26,836 nt of DNA from a virus, in the IMG/VR virus record IMGVR_UViG_3300006928_003520, positions 1 through 26,836 of that record. The stretch is one strand, 5' to 3'. The notes under the pieces were generated by a model. It did not search any database. It was not told the origin of the DNA and saw nothing but the letters and a program-made list of their open reading frames with translations. Each line of letters begins with the position of its first letter. Position 1 is the first letter of the stretch. Positions 1 to 7,955 of this stretch are shown here, piece after piece. Made by a program: the position numbers and the translations under genes.

Positions 1-2
1 AA

Positions 3-1010
3 CCCTCAATCGGCTACGTCCTGGTTGGTCCAAAAAATGATGGAGGTTGGTCAATGCGCCATGATCAGGGATTCCAATCTCTCACCAAACATGGTTATGT
101 AGTTGAGGGAGTGGAGTCTGTATCCGAAGCAGACTCTGGGCGAGTCTTCAAGAAACTTTCACGTAAGCACGATCTCGTGTTTGGTACGTCATTTGGTTTT
201 ATGGAGGCAATGTCCAAGACAGCAGAGAAAAGGAAGAAGACCTTTTTCCTGCATGCTACGGGCTATAAAGGAAATGACACGAACTTCGACAACTATGTTT
301 GTCATTCGTTCCAAGCACGTTTTCTTACTGGTATTGCCGCAGGGATGCTAACCAAAAATGGCAAAATCGGGGTAGTTGGGTCTCATCCCATTCCCGAGAT
401 TATTCGTAACATTAACGCACTAACACTCGGTGCCAAATCTGTAAATCCAAACATCAAAGTTGAGATAGTTTGGATCAACTCTTGGTTTGATCCTCCTAAA
501 GACATGGAGGCAGCGAAAGTGTTGTTAGATCAAGGTAACGATATTTTATACACCACTACAGACTCTCCTAGTGTAGTTGTCCTTGCTGAAAAAGCAACAA
601 AGGAAGGCAACAAGGTTTGGAGCATGGGTAACGATGCCCCAATGGGAGAATTTGGTCCAACTGCATATGCCACTGGTATGATGTTTAATTGGAATGTTCT
701 GTATAAGCACATTGCTGACCTCGCCAGTGAAGGCAAACTTACCACAGGTCAGAGATGGAATTGGGGTCTCAAAGAAAACTGTGTTGGCTTATCACCATGG
801 GGCGAAAACGTACCTGGAAAAGTAGTCAATAAAGTTGAGACTATCAAAATGCACTGGATTAATGATGAGATGGATGAATGGTATCCATTTTCACAGGGAT
901 TCACCAAACAAGATGGTACAAAGGTTGAAGCAGGGGTCGTCAAGAGACCTGAGTTGGAAACCATGATGTACTATGTTGATGGAGTTACAGGACAATTTCC
1001 TGTCAAATAA
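3..1010 (+). CDS. BMP-family (PnrA/Med-like) ABC transporter substrate-binding protein, 5' truncated
   Basis: The reading frame is open from the first bases of the window, so the ATG at 54 is internal; the codons before it read as the family's first beta strand (IGYVLVGPKNDGGWS). About 335 codons are present, and only the signal peptide and a few residues seem to be missing. Family landmarks in order are the GPxxDGGW motif, HDQGF, FGTSFGFMEA, HATGYKGND, RFLTGIAAGMLTKNGKIGVV, PIPEIIRNINALTLGAKSVN, VWINSWFDPPKDMEAAK and TTTDSPS. These proteins bind purine nucleosides or bases in the periplasm and pass them to an ABC permease. It is followed by a terminator, so it ends a transcription unit. In a phage it would be an auxiliary metabolic gene that feeds nucleotide scavenging through the host permease; that role is inferred. 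Ligand identity cannot be read from the sequence. Confidence 0.88.
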   Translation, partial: PSIGYVLVGPKNDGGWSMRHDQGFQSLTKHGYVVEGVESVSEADSGRVFKKLSRKHDLVFGTSFGFMEAMSKTAEKRKKTFFLHATGYKGNDTNFDNYVCHSFQARFLTGIAAGMLTKNGKIGVVGSHPIPEIIRNINALTLGAKSVNPNIKVEIVWINSWFDPPKDMEAAKVLLDQGNDILYTTTDSPSVVVLAEKATKEGNKVWSMGNDAPMGEFGPTAYATGMMFNWNVLYKHIADLASEGKLTTGQRWNWGLKENCVGLSPWGENVPGKVVNKVETIKMHWINDEMDEWYPFSQGFTKQDGTKVEAGVVKRPELETMMYYVDGVTGQFPVK

Positions 1011-1017
1011 TTTTAAA

Positions 1018-1041
1018 AAAAAGTGCCTTCGGGCACTTTTT
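1018..1041 (+). terminator. Intrinsic terminator after the BMP-family gene
   Basis: A perfect hairpin has arms AAAAAGTGCC and GGCACTTTTT around a stable TTCG tetraloop. The A-run before and T-run after make it look bidirectional. It lies 8 bases after the stop codon at 1010 and directly precedes the next promoter. Confidence 0.9.
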
Positions 1042-1044
1042 CGC

Positions 1045-1073
1045 TTGACATTTTTCCCTTTTTGTGCTATACT
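1045..1073 (+). promoter_or_regulatory. Sigma70-type promoter with extended -10 (class TGTGxTATACT)
   Basis: The -35 is a consensus TTGACA at 1045-1050, the spacer is 17 bases, and the -10 is TATACT at 1068-1073 with an upstream TG (1065-1066). The flanks TTTTTCGCTTGACATTTT (1037-1054) and TATACTTAGTTTAAGT (1068-1083) recur exactly at the promoter at 3393. It drives the CobT-like gene, with a predicted transcript start near 1080. Confidence 0.88.
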
Positions 1074-1111
1074 TAGTTTAAGTAAAAAATGCAAACAACC
1101 AATGAGGTATG

Positions 1112-3376
1112 ATGTCAAACATTAATGTAGAATCCAAATCACAGTTAGCTCAGTTACTTGCTCAAGAGGGCATTGTCGTTATCCACGATAAGAATCTTGA
1201 GACTGCCGCATTTGATCCCGTCAAAAGAAAATTATTTTTACCTGTCCTCAAAAAGATGACAGGTGATGTGTATGACCTTTTTGTTCTTCATGAGGTTGGA
1301 CATGCACTTTATACCCCACCAAAAGGTTTTCATGATACCCCATCTGAGCATGGTGCTCGCTACAAAGGTTTCCTCAATGTAGTTGAAGATGCTCGCATTG
1401 AGAAAAAGATGAAACGTAAGTACCCAGGTGGTCGATCACCAATGATTCGTGGCTACCATGGCTTGATGAAGCAGGACTTCTTTGGAGTCAATGGCATGGA
1501 TTGTAATAAACTCAGTATGATTGATCGTTTCAATCTTTACTTCAAGTGTGGTCTTGCTCTTGACATCAAGTTCAGTGAAGATGAAAGTGAGTTCATTGAT
1601 CGAGGTCATAACCTTGAGTCATGGGATGATGTCCTTGATTTGGTTGAAGACCTTTGGGAGTATGCTGCGCAGGAGCAGATCGATGAAGAGACACTCAAAG
1701 ACATGATGGCATTACCTATAGACTTTGATATAGATCCATTTGATGAGGATGATGATGACGATGTAGAGTATGAGCAGTCTGAAGGATCATCTAATGAAGA
1801 AGAGATGGAAGCCAACGTCAAACAAAGTAATGATGGTGAGAAAGATAAAGGTGAGGAAGAGGATGATGAAACTCCTGTCATGGGGCAAGAGGGTGGATCA
1901 TTCATCAATGACTCATATGAGATCCCTGAACCTGGACAAATCTCAATCACTGATCAAATGTTCAGAGATAAAGAGAATGAACTGGTCAGAACAGACTTGA
2001 ATGGTGATGTCCATTATATTAACATCCCAACATTCCCATACACTGACTATATTGCCAAAGACACCGTAGTATTTGAAGATCATATCAAACGTATTGAGGA
2101 AACATTCGATCACTGGGAACAGACTGGACAACAAGCACGTTACGTCAGTTGGTGCCAAGAACGTGGTGATGAGTCCTGGACGAAATACCAAGAATGGGAA
2201 CAGCAAAACAAACCCATTATCAACTACATGGTCAAAGAGTTTGAGATGCGCAAGCAGGCAAGACTTAACAAACGTGCTCGCATTGCTCAGACTGGTTTGA
2301 TCGACACTAACAACCTCTATAAATACCGAATCGACGATAGGATTTTCAAGCAGGTCACTTCAGTACCTGAAGGTAAAAATCATGGTCTGATTTTCTACAT
2401 TGACTTTTCAGGTTCAATGGGAAACATTATTGGTAACGTGATTCAACAGGCAGTTACCATGGCACTGTTTTGTCGCCAACTCAAAATACCTTATCGCATA
2501 TATGGCTTCACCAATGGTAACAGTCATAAGATTGCTAAGATCATGGACGAAAATGGTGTTGGTAACAGACAGACGATTCGTGAGAATCAAAAAGAGAAAT
2601 ACCAAAGGGAAGGTGATATTGACATGGACCACTCTCTTTGCTTATTTGAGATGTTCACCGACAAACAAACCTCAGCAAACTTCAAACGCATGGCTCGAGC
2701 CATGATTGAGTTTCCAAAGTATGGACATGTTCCGATCCCACTGTCTGGCACACCATTAAATGACGCCATCATGATGGGCATCGACCTTTGTAATGACTTT
2801 CGTAGGGAGTATGGCCTGGATATCGTCAATACAATCTTCATGACGGATGGTGACTCTCATGGTTGTAGTAGTTACATGGTTGAAGAGAATAATAACATGG
2901 TACCAAAATACTTTCACACAAGCAAAGATATTATCTTTGTCAAGCATAAGAAAACCAATACACAGGTTGAGGTTGGTCGTGAAAGTGGTCGTAACAGTGG
3001 AGTGATGACTGATGCCTTGGTCAAGTTGTACAGAAAGGCAACTTCATCCCAGGTCATTGGCATCAACATTGTTAATCGTATTGATGGTTTTGTTGCTCGC
3101 AAGGCAGGACTAAACTACTTTGAAATGAAAGAGGACATTCGTAAGAATGGTTTCCTTGTTAGTGAAACTGATGCATATGATCAGTTCTTTACTGTAATGG
3201 ATAAGACACTCAGAATGTCAAACAAGCAGGAGCAAAATTTTGGTGCCATTGAAGCACAGCAAGATTACAGTCGCTCAAAACTTGGTACTGCATTCAAGAG
3301 AATGAATCGCGACAGACTTAAGCAAAGGTTTATGCTTGGGCAGTTTGTTGAGATGGTTGCTGAAAAAAGATTGTGA
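1112..3376 (+). CDS. CobT-like protein: zincin (HEVGH) plus von Willebrand factor A domain
   Basis: This 754-residue protein has three parts. The N-terminal part carries a zinc-protease motif HEVGH (residues 60-64) followed by VVEDARIE (about 90-97), whose E/D residues could complete a metal site. A very acidic, low-complexity linker spans about 206-255. The C-terminal VWA domain has a complete MIDAS: DFSGS at 431-435, Thr547 in SGTPL and Asp579 in MTDGD. Phage versions are usually labelled CobT (cobaltochelatase) because the next gene resembles CobS. With no CobN here, a MoxR/VWA chaperone-like or proteolytic role is as likely. ATG 1112 is preferred over ATG 1109 because the GAGG at 1104-1107 leaves only one base before 1109. 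It has its own strong promoter and is cotranscribed with, or parallel to, the AAA+ gene downstream. Confidence 0.85.
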   Translation: MSNINVESKSQLAQLLAQEGIVVIHDKNLETAAFDPVKRKLFLPVLKKMTGDVYDLFVLHEVGHALYTPPKGFHDTPSEHGARYKGFLNVVEDARIEKKMKRKYPGGRSPMIRGYHGLMKQDFFGVNGMDCNKLSMIDRFNLYFKCGLALDIKFSEDESEFIDRGHNLESWDDVLDLVEDLWEYAAQEQIDEETLKDMMALPIDFDIDPFDEDDDDDVEYEQSEGSSNEEEMEANVKQSNDGEKDKGEEEDDETPVMGQEGGSFINDSYEIPEPGQISITDQMFRDKENELVRTDLNGDVHYINIPTFPYTDYIAKDTVVFEDHIKRIEETFDHWEQTGQQARYVSWCQERGDESWTKYQEWEQQNKPIINYMVKEFEMRKQARLNKRARIAQTGLIDTNNLYKYRIDDRIFKQVTSVPEGKNHGLIFYIDFSGSMGNIIGNVIQQAVTMALFCRQLKIPYRIYGFTNGNSHKIAKIMDENGVGNRQTIRENQKEKYQREGDIDMDHSLCLFEMFTDKQTSANFKRMARAMIEFPKYGHVPIPLSGTPLNDAIMMGIDLCNDFRREYGLDIVNTIFMTDGDSHGCSSYMVEENNNMVPKYFHTSKDIIFVKHKKTNTQVEVGRESGRNSGVMTDALVKLYRKATSSQVIGINIVNRIDGFVARKAGLNYFEMKEDIRKNGFLVSETDAYDQFFTVMDKTLRMSNKQEQNFGAIEAQQDYSRSKLGTAFKRMNRDRLKQRFMLGQFVEMVAEKRL

Positions 3377-3392
3377 AAATGGAATTTTTCGC

Positions 3393-3421
3393 TTGACATT
3401 TTCGGAAAAGTGTGTTATACT
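3393..3421 (+). promoter_or_regulatory. Sigma70-type promoter with extended -10, near-copy of the promoter at 1045
   Basis: TTGACA lies at 3393-3398, the spacer is 17 bases and TATACT is at 3416-3421 with TG at 3413-3414. The 18 bases around the -35 (3385-3402) and 16 bases from the -10 onward (3416-3431) are identical to the promoter upstream of the CobT-like gene, while the spacer interior differs. It drives the CobS-like gene. Confidence 0.88.
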
Positions 3422-3470
3422 TAGTTTAAGTTGAAAATGAGAAATTGATAACCCCAAATAAGAGGATCTT

Positions 3471-4628
3471 ATGGGAACTAGACCAGCACGCAGAACAGTT
3501 GAAACATCAGTATTCGCAACAGCAATGAAGAGTAAGGTTCAAGACCGAACCATTGGTGGAGCAGAACTAACTGAGGTATCTCATGAACTTGGTATGAAAC
3601 CAAAATCATGGTCTGACCTCGATGACTTTAAAGCAGGTTATGGTAAGTGGTGTTTTGCTAACTCAGAAAACCTGATGATGGCTGAGACAAAAACTGACTC
3701 TTCAGCTAATACTACGTCAACCATTAAAGCAACAACTGAGGTATTTGATGTTGCTGGTGACAATCTGGTACCACCCAAAGATGAAACCTTTGTCCCATGG
3801 GGCAACTATAGGGACATCCACTCAGTCCTAAAGTCCAATATGTTTTACCCAATGGTAATAACAGGACACTCCGGTAATGGTAAGACCTTCGGTGTTGAGC
3901 AGGGTTGTGCCCGACTCAACAAAGAATGTGTCAGGGTCAACTTCACAGTTGAGACTGATGAGGATGATCTTCTTGGTCACTACATCCTGGTTGATGGTAA
4001 GACTGTCTGGCAGGATGGACCAGTACCAACTGCAATGAAACGTGGTGCAGTTTTACTCCTTGATGAGTATGACCTGGCTAGTTCCAAAATCATGTCACTC
4101 CAAGCAGTGCTTGAGGGCAAGCCATTGTTCATTAAAAAACTCAACACCTACGTATATCCTAAAAATGGATTCAATATCGTAGCAACTGCTAATACTAAAG
4201 GTAAAGGTAGTGAAGATGGTCGGTACATTGGTACCAATATCCACAATGAGGCATTCCTCGATCGCTTTCCGATAACCTTTGAGCAACCATATGCCAATAG
4301 GAATATGGAGGTCAAAATGGTCGTCAACAACATGACGGCACTTGGCAAGGTTGATGAGGACTTTGCTTCCAAGTTGGTCGACTGGGCATCCATCACCCGT
4401 GCTACCTTTAATGAAGGTGCGATTGATGAGATGATTGCAACACGACGATTGATTCACATAGTTAAAGCATTCTCAATCTTCAACGATAAACGCAAGGCAA
4501 TCGAACTTTGCATCAATCGTTTTGATGAGATCACCCGTCAGTCCTTCATCGACCTCTATGAGAAGATTGATGCAGGGTTGGAGGAGAATCCAGAGGAAGC
4601 AGTCTCCCCAACTGATGACGTAATATAA
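3471..4628 (+). CDS. cobS: CobS-like / MoxR-type AAA+ ATPase
   Basis: This 385-residue AAA+ ATPase has Walker A GHSGNGKT (132-139), Walker B VLLLDEYD with Asp198-Glu199, a sensor-1-like NIVATANT segment, and an arginine-finger region around NEAFLDRFPITF. MoxR/CobS proteins hydrolyse ATP and work with a VWA partner, here the product of the gene just upstream. In cobalamin synthesis CobS-CobT power cobalt insertion by CobN, and marine phages very often carry cobS. Whether this phage pair serves B12 synthesis or another remodelling task cannot be decided here. The start is fixed by AGAGG at 3461-3465, five bases before the ATG. The first 80 residues have no recognisable motif. Confidence 0.88.
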   Translation: MGTRPARRTVETSVFATAMKSKVQDRTIGGAELTEVSHELGMKPKSWSDLDDFKAGYGKWCFANSENLMMAETKTDSSANTTSTIKATTEVFDVAGDNLVPPKDETFVPWGNYRDIHSVLKSNMFYPMVITGHSGNGKTFGVEQGCARLNKECVRVNFTVETDEDDLLGHYILVDGKTVWQDGPVPTAMKRGAVLLLDEYDLASSKIMSLQAVLEGKPLFIKKLNTYVYPKNGFNIVATANTKGKGSEDGRYIGTNIHNEAFLDRFPITFEQPYANRNMEVKMVVNNMTALGKVDEDFASKLVDWASITRATFNEGAIDEMIATRRLIHIVKAFSIFNDKRKAIELCINRFDEITRQSFIDLYEKIDAGLEENPEEAVSPTDDVI

Positions 4629-4632
4629 TCCT

Positions 4633-4677
4633 CTAAATAATCTGTCGATCGACAGGGCACGTGTTGGATGCGTGCCC
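4633..4677 (+). promoter_or_regulatory. CTAAATA element followed by a palindrome and a GC-rich hairpin
   Basis: CTAAATA (4633-4639) resembles the late-promoter element proposed for marine T4-like phages. It is followed by a perfect 14-base palindrome CTGTCGATCGACAG (4642-4655) and, sharing its last base, a hairpin with arms GGGCACG (4655-4661) and CGTGCCC (4671-4677). No U-run follows, so this is not a standard terminator. It could be an RNA-processing or attenuation structure, or a protein-binding palindrome. Confidence 0.4.
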
Positions 4678-4695
4678 ATCCTCTAAAGGTACATT

Positions 4696-4863
4696 ATGAA
4701 CGTATGGCGCAAAAGCATTGTCAAGGGACTTGGCTCCCAGATTGAAGAACTCTTAAAACAAGAATATGAACGTGGTTGGGATGATGCTATGAAATATGCC
4801 CAAATGGAGCAAAAAAAGGCAAATGAGTTGTTACAAGAAAAACAACTTGACAAACAGAAGTAA
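4696..4863 (+). CDS. Small charged protein, 55 aa, unknown function
   Basis: An ATG with AAAGG at 4685-4689, six bases upstream, opens a 55-residue frame ending in TAA at 4861. The product begins MNVWRKSIVKGLGSQIEE and continues as a highly charged, Glu/Lys/Gln-rich helix, probably amphipathic or coiled-coil. It lacks cysteines and membrane segments. The next gene's -35 element lies within its final codons. I do not recognise the family. Confidence 0.6.
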   Translation: MNVWRKSIVKGLGSQIEELLKQEYERGWDDAMKYAQMEQKKANELLQEKQLDKQK

Positions 4864-4875
4864 AAAAGGTATAAT
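4847..4875 (+). promoter_or_regulatory. Sigma70-type promoter (class AGGTATAAT)
   Basis: A consensus TTGACA at 4847-4852 and a consensus TATAAT at 4870-4875 are separated by 17 bases. It shares the AACTTGACA and AGGTATAAT context with the promoters at 14192 and 18061. The predicted transcript start near 4882 gives a leader of about 23 bases before the glycosyltransferase-like gene. Confidence 0.88.
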
Positions 4876-4904
4876 ATATTATTGTTAATTATGAAAGGTT
4901 TTGA

Positions 4905-6029
4905 ATGGAAATAAAAATAGATCAAACGACGTTGGGTGGCAAATCACTAATGATTGCGACACCAATGTATGGAGGTCAATGTCATGGTATGTATGCCAAG
5001 TCTTGTATTGACCTGGCTATGTTACTTGGCATGAATAATGTACCTCATAGATATTATTATATCTTCAATGAGTCCTTGATCACAAGGGCAAGAAATTATT
5101 TGGTCGATGAGTTTCTCCGAGCAGAGGATAATAATGGAAAACCTCTTGAGTACCTTCTTTTTATTGATGCTGATATTCATTTTGATCCACGTGATGCTAT
5201 GGCCATGTTGGCTTTAGCAGGACCAGGTAAAGATGACAAACGCATTGTTGGTGCTCCTTATACCAAAAAGACGATTGCTTGGGAGCAAGTTCATGCTGCG
5301 ACCAAGATGGGTGTAGTTGACGACAACCAAGGCAATCCTGATATCCTCAAAAGGTTCACTGGTGATTTCGTATTCAATCCTTCGACTGAAGAGGGCAATG
5401 AGATTAAACTATCTGAACCAGTTCCAGTCATGGAAGCAGGTACAGGTTTCCTGTTGATCCATCGCTCAGTGTTTGATGAGTTTAAAGAGACATGGCCAAA
5501 GTTTTCGTATAGACCTGATCACAATCGGTCAGAACACTTTGATGGGTCACGAATGATTCATGCATACTTTGACACAATCATTGATAATAAAGAGTGGTTG
5601 CCTGAGAATGCTACCAACAATACTGATCGGTATTTATCTGAAGACTATTTGTTTTGTCAGATGGCTCGTAAGATTGGTATTAAGATTTGGTTCTGTCCTT
5701 GGATTCAGTTGCGTCATATTGGCTCATACATATTTGAGGGTCACATGGGTGCGATTGCTGAGATTCAGGGTCGTCAAATGTATTTGAAGAAGCATGGCAA
5801 ACTGCCTACAAATCAACCTGATCCTTCTGGTAAAGCACAGTTTCCTGGTGCACCATCAGCAGTAACTCCTGTCAAAGCAGATGAAGTTAAAGATGAAGAG
5901 TTGTTCTCATTAACTCCAACCCCACAGTGGAAAAAAGATCAGTTGAAGGCAGACCTGGAGAAATCAGCAACTGAGAACAAAGGTGCTCCCCCTCCTCCAC
6001 CCAAGACTAAGAAAAAGGGTAAAAAATGA
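4905..6029 (+). CDS. Glycosyltransferase-like protein (GT-A fold, DxD motif)
   Basis: This 374-residue protein has the layout of a GT-A-type transferase: an N-terminal KSLMIATPMYGG strand and loop, RARNYLVDEFL, then FIDADIHFD containing a DxD-like metal site at Asp88-Ala-Asp90. A later EAGTGFLLIHRSVFD segment, DYLFCQMARKIGIKIW and a QLRHIG stretch are typical acceptor-side elements. The last 60 residues are low complexity and end in a Pro run and a Lys-rich tail (PPPPPKTKKKGKK), probably disordered. AAAGG at 4894-4898 sets the start. It has its own promoter, and its stop overlaps the next ATG (ATGA). Acceptor unknown: cell-surface polymer, virion protein and modified DNA are all possible. Confidence 0.65.
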   Translation: MEIKIDQTTLGGKSLMIATPMYGGQCHGMYAKSCIDLAMLLGMNNVPHRYYYIFNESLITRARNYLVDEFLRAEDNNGKPLEYLLFIDADIHFDPRDAMAMLALAGPGKDDKRIVGAPYTKKTIAWEQVHAATKMGVVDDNQGNPDILKRFTGDFVFNPSTEEGNEIKLSEPVPVMEAGTGFLLIHRSVFDEFKETWPKFSYRPDHNRSEHFDGSRMIHAYFDTIIDNKEWLPENATNNTDRYLSEDYLFCQMARKIGIKIWFCPWIQLRHIGSYIFEGHMGAIAEIQGRQMYLKKHGKLPTNQPDPSGKAQFPGAPSAVTPVKADEVKDEELFSLTPTPQWKKDQLKADLEKSATENKGAPPPPPKTKKKGKK

Positions 6030-6349
6030 TTGGGAAAAAGAAAAAGTCTGAAACAGACATCAACCTCAAGTATAATGAAGATAAAATACTTGATGATCTT
6101 AGGTCTTATATTGAGACCACGTACGGTCAACACTATGTTGACGTTAAAAAGGACATTCAAATTCAGGATGTCTTCGATTCTATTAGCATTGCAGAAGAGT
6201 TCTGTCGTGGTGCTGCGATCAAATACCTGATTCGATTCGGTAAAAAAGATGGCAAAAACCCTAAGGATCTCATGAAGGCAATGCATTATACGGTACTCTT
6301 GTACCACTATGCTTTTAAAACGATAAAGGATGGCAATGAAATTAAGTGA
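6026..6349 (+). CDS. DUF3310-type small protein
   Basis: This 107-residue protein contains FCRGAAIKYLIRFGKKDG followed by DLMKAMHYTVLLYHY, which matches the DUF3310 pattern (GNAIKYxxRxGKK then a helical segment) common in phages. The first 30 residues are lysine-rich and variable. It starts within the upstream stop (ATGA overlap) and overlaps the gp45 start by 14 bases, so it is translationally coupled to both. Function is unknown; family members often sit beside nucleotide-metabolism and replication genes. Confidence 0.6.
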   Translation: MIGKKKKSETDINLKYNEDKILDDLRSYIETTYGQHYVDVKKDIQIQDVFDSISIAEEFCRGAAIKYLIRFGKKDGKNPKDLMKAMHYTVLLYHYAFKTIKDGNEIK

Positions 6350-7007
6350 TAATACAATCAATGTCCTGAAAAACTATTCGACCATTAATGAGTCGATTGT
6401 GTTTGAAGAAGGTAACCGACTGCGAACAGTCGCTAAAAACAAATCAATCTTGGCTGAGACTGTGATTGAAGAGACCATTCCACGTAGGTTTGCGATCTAT
6501 AATCTCAATCAGTTTATTGGTGCTATGCAGATGTTTGATCGTGCTGATCTTGAGTTTGAAGAGAAGTTAGTCAAAATGAAATTCTCAGGCACTACAATCA
6601 ACTACACTTGTGCAGATGAGTCACTGGTTGTTAAGCCACCTGAGAAGGATATCAACTTCCCTGATGCTGAGGTCAAATTTGTAATGTCCTCAGAAAACAT
6701 TGAACGCATTCGCAAAGCAAGTGCTACTCTGAGTTTACCTGAGGTTGTCTTCAAAGGCGAAGAGGGTGCTGAGTTTGTTGCATGTGTCATGGATGTTAAC
6801 AATACTTCCTCATCAGTTATGGAAGTGCCTTTGGGTACAAACTCCACAGTCAAATGTTCGATGGTGTATAAAGTTGAAGCATTGAAACTTATCACAACTG
6901 ACTACAATGTTGCTATCTCATCCAAGGGTGTTGGTAGTTTCATCTCAGGGTCAGATAAATATAAGTATTTCATCGCAACTGAAGCATCTTCAACATTTGG
7001 GTCTTAA
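6336..7007 (+). CDS. 45: Sliding clamp (DNA polymerase accessory protein), gp45
   Basis: The 223-residue product starts MKLSDNTINVLKNYSTIN, closely matching the start of T4 gp45 (MKLSKDTTALLKNFATIN), and has the family's usual length. gp45 is the trimeric clamp that tethers gp43 and, in T4, also acts as the mobile activator of late transcription. The start at 6336 is chosen over the ATG at 6330 because AAAGGA (6325-6330) would overlap the earlier ATG but sits five bases from 6336. Its TAA overlaps the gp44 ATG by one base (TAATG), keeping clamp and loader in one translational unit. Confidence 0.95.
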   Translation: MKLSDNTINVLKNYSTINESIVFEEGNRLRTVAKNKSILAETVIEETIPRRFAIYNLNQFIGAMQMFDRADLEFEEKLVKMKFSGTTINYTCADESLVVKPPEKDINFPDAEVKFVMSSENIERIRKASATLSLPEVVFKGEEGAEFVACVMDVNNTSSSVMEVPLGTNSTVKCSMVYKVEALKLITTDYNVAISSKGVGSFISGSDKYKYFIATEASSTFGS

Positions 7008-7954
7008 TGGATAAAAATATACTATTTGTCGAGAAATATCGACCACAAACTATACAGGATTGTATACTTCCTGATCACATGAAAAGTGTGTTCAGTAAGT
7101 TTGTTCAACAGGGAGTCATGCCAAACCTATTGCTGACTGGTTCAGCAGGTGTTGGTAAGACCACTGTGGCAAAAGCATTATGTAATGAACTTGGATATGA
7201 CGTCATGTTCATCAACTGCTCAGAAGAAAGGGGTATTGATACTCTGAGAACCAAGATGATGGGTTTTTGTTCAACTGTCTCAATGACAGATGATCGCAAG
7301 TGCCTAATCCTTGATGAAGCAGATTATCTTACACCTGATGCACAGGCAGCACTTCGAGCATTTATTGAGCAGTTCGCTGCTACTTGTTCATTTATAATGA
7401 CCTGTAACTTCAAAAATCGTCTGATCCCACCTTTGCATAGTCGGACAACTGTTATTGACTTCAAGATAGGCAAAAAAGAGTTGCCTACACTCGCAGCAGG
7501 CATGATGAATCGCATCATTGGAATCTGTGAGCAAGAGAGCATTACAGTTGAAGATAAGAAGATTATTGCTGAGGTTGTCACAAAATACTTTCCTGACTTT
7601 CGCAGGACTCTAAATGAAATACAGAGGTATTCAATCGGTGGTACGATTGATACAGGTATACTGGCTCAGATACAAGAACTCAATACAAATGATCTGATCC
7701 CTGCTCTCAAGGAAAGAAACTTCAAGATCGTCCGCAAGTGGGTTGCAGACAACTCAGATGTTGAGATGAGTTCACTCTACAAAAAATTATACGACGAATT
7801 ATATAAAACACTTGATCAAACAAATCAATCGATTCCTCAGATGGTCTTGCTGATGGCAAGGTATCAGTACCAGTCTGCTTTCGTCGCAGATCAGGAGTTG
7901 AACCTCACTGCTTGTTTGGTTGAGATCATGGGCGATTGCTCATTCAAGGATTGA
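7007..7954 (+). CDS. 44: Clamp loader large subunit, AAA+ ATPase gp44
   Basis: The 315-residue protein is close to T4 gp44 in length (319). It has Walker A GSAGVGKTT (45-53), Walker B CLILDEAD with Asp103-Glu104, a sensor-1 segment MTCNFKNRLI and an arginine finger in LHSRTTVIDF. Four copies with one gp62 load gp45 at primer-template junctions. The N-terminal FVEKYRPQTIQDCILP is the usual clamp-loader signature. It starts on the last base of the gp45 stop. Confidence 0.95.
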   Translation: MDKNILFVEKYRPQTIQDCILPDHMKSVFSKFVQQGVMPNLLLTGSAGVGKTTVAKALCNELGYDVMFINCSEERGIDTLRTKMMGFCSTVSMTDDRKCLILDEADYLTPDAQAALRAFIEQFAATCSFIMTCNFKNRLIPPLHSRTTVIDFKIGKKELPTLAAGMMNRIIGICEQESITVEDKKIIAEVVTKYFPDFRRTLNEIQRYSIGGTIDTGILAQIQELNTNDLIPALKERNFKIVRKWVADNSDVEMSSLYKKLYDELYKTLDQTNQSIPQMVLLMARYQYQSAFVADQELNLTACLVEIMGDCSFKD

Positions 7955-7955
7955 A

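Noticed and set aside
54-1010. ATG at 54 as the start of the BMP-family gene
   Set aside because: The frame is open upstream to the window edge and encodes the family's conserved first strand, so this Met is internal.
1606-1950. 114-codon minus-strand ORF rich in Ser
   Set aside because: It is the antisense shadow of the acidic GAT/GAA-rich linker of the CobT-like gene and has no ribosome-binding site.
2318-2325. TATAAATA, identical to the T4 late-promoter box
   Set aside because: It is inside the CobT-like coding sequence (codons for Leu-Tyr-Lys-Tyr) with no gene start downstream at a suitable distance.
5939-6361. 140-codon minus-strand ORF across the 5' part of the DUF3310-type gene
   Set aside because: Low-complexity Gly/Leu/Phe-rich translation opposite the Lys/Pro-rich tail; no start signal and it conflicts with well-supported + strand genes.
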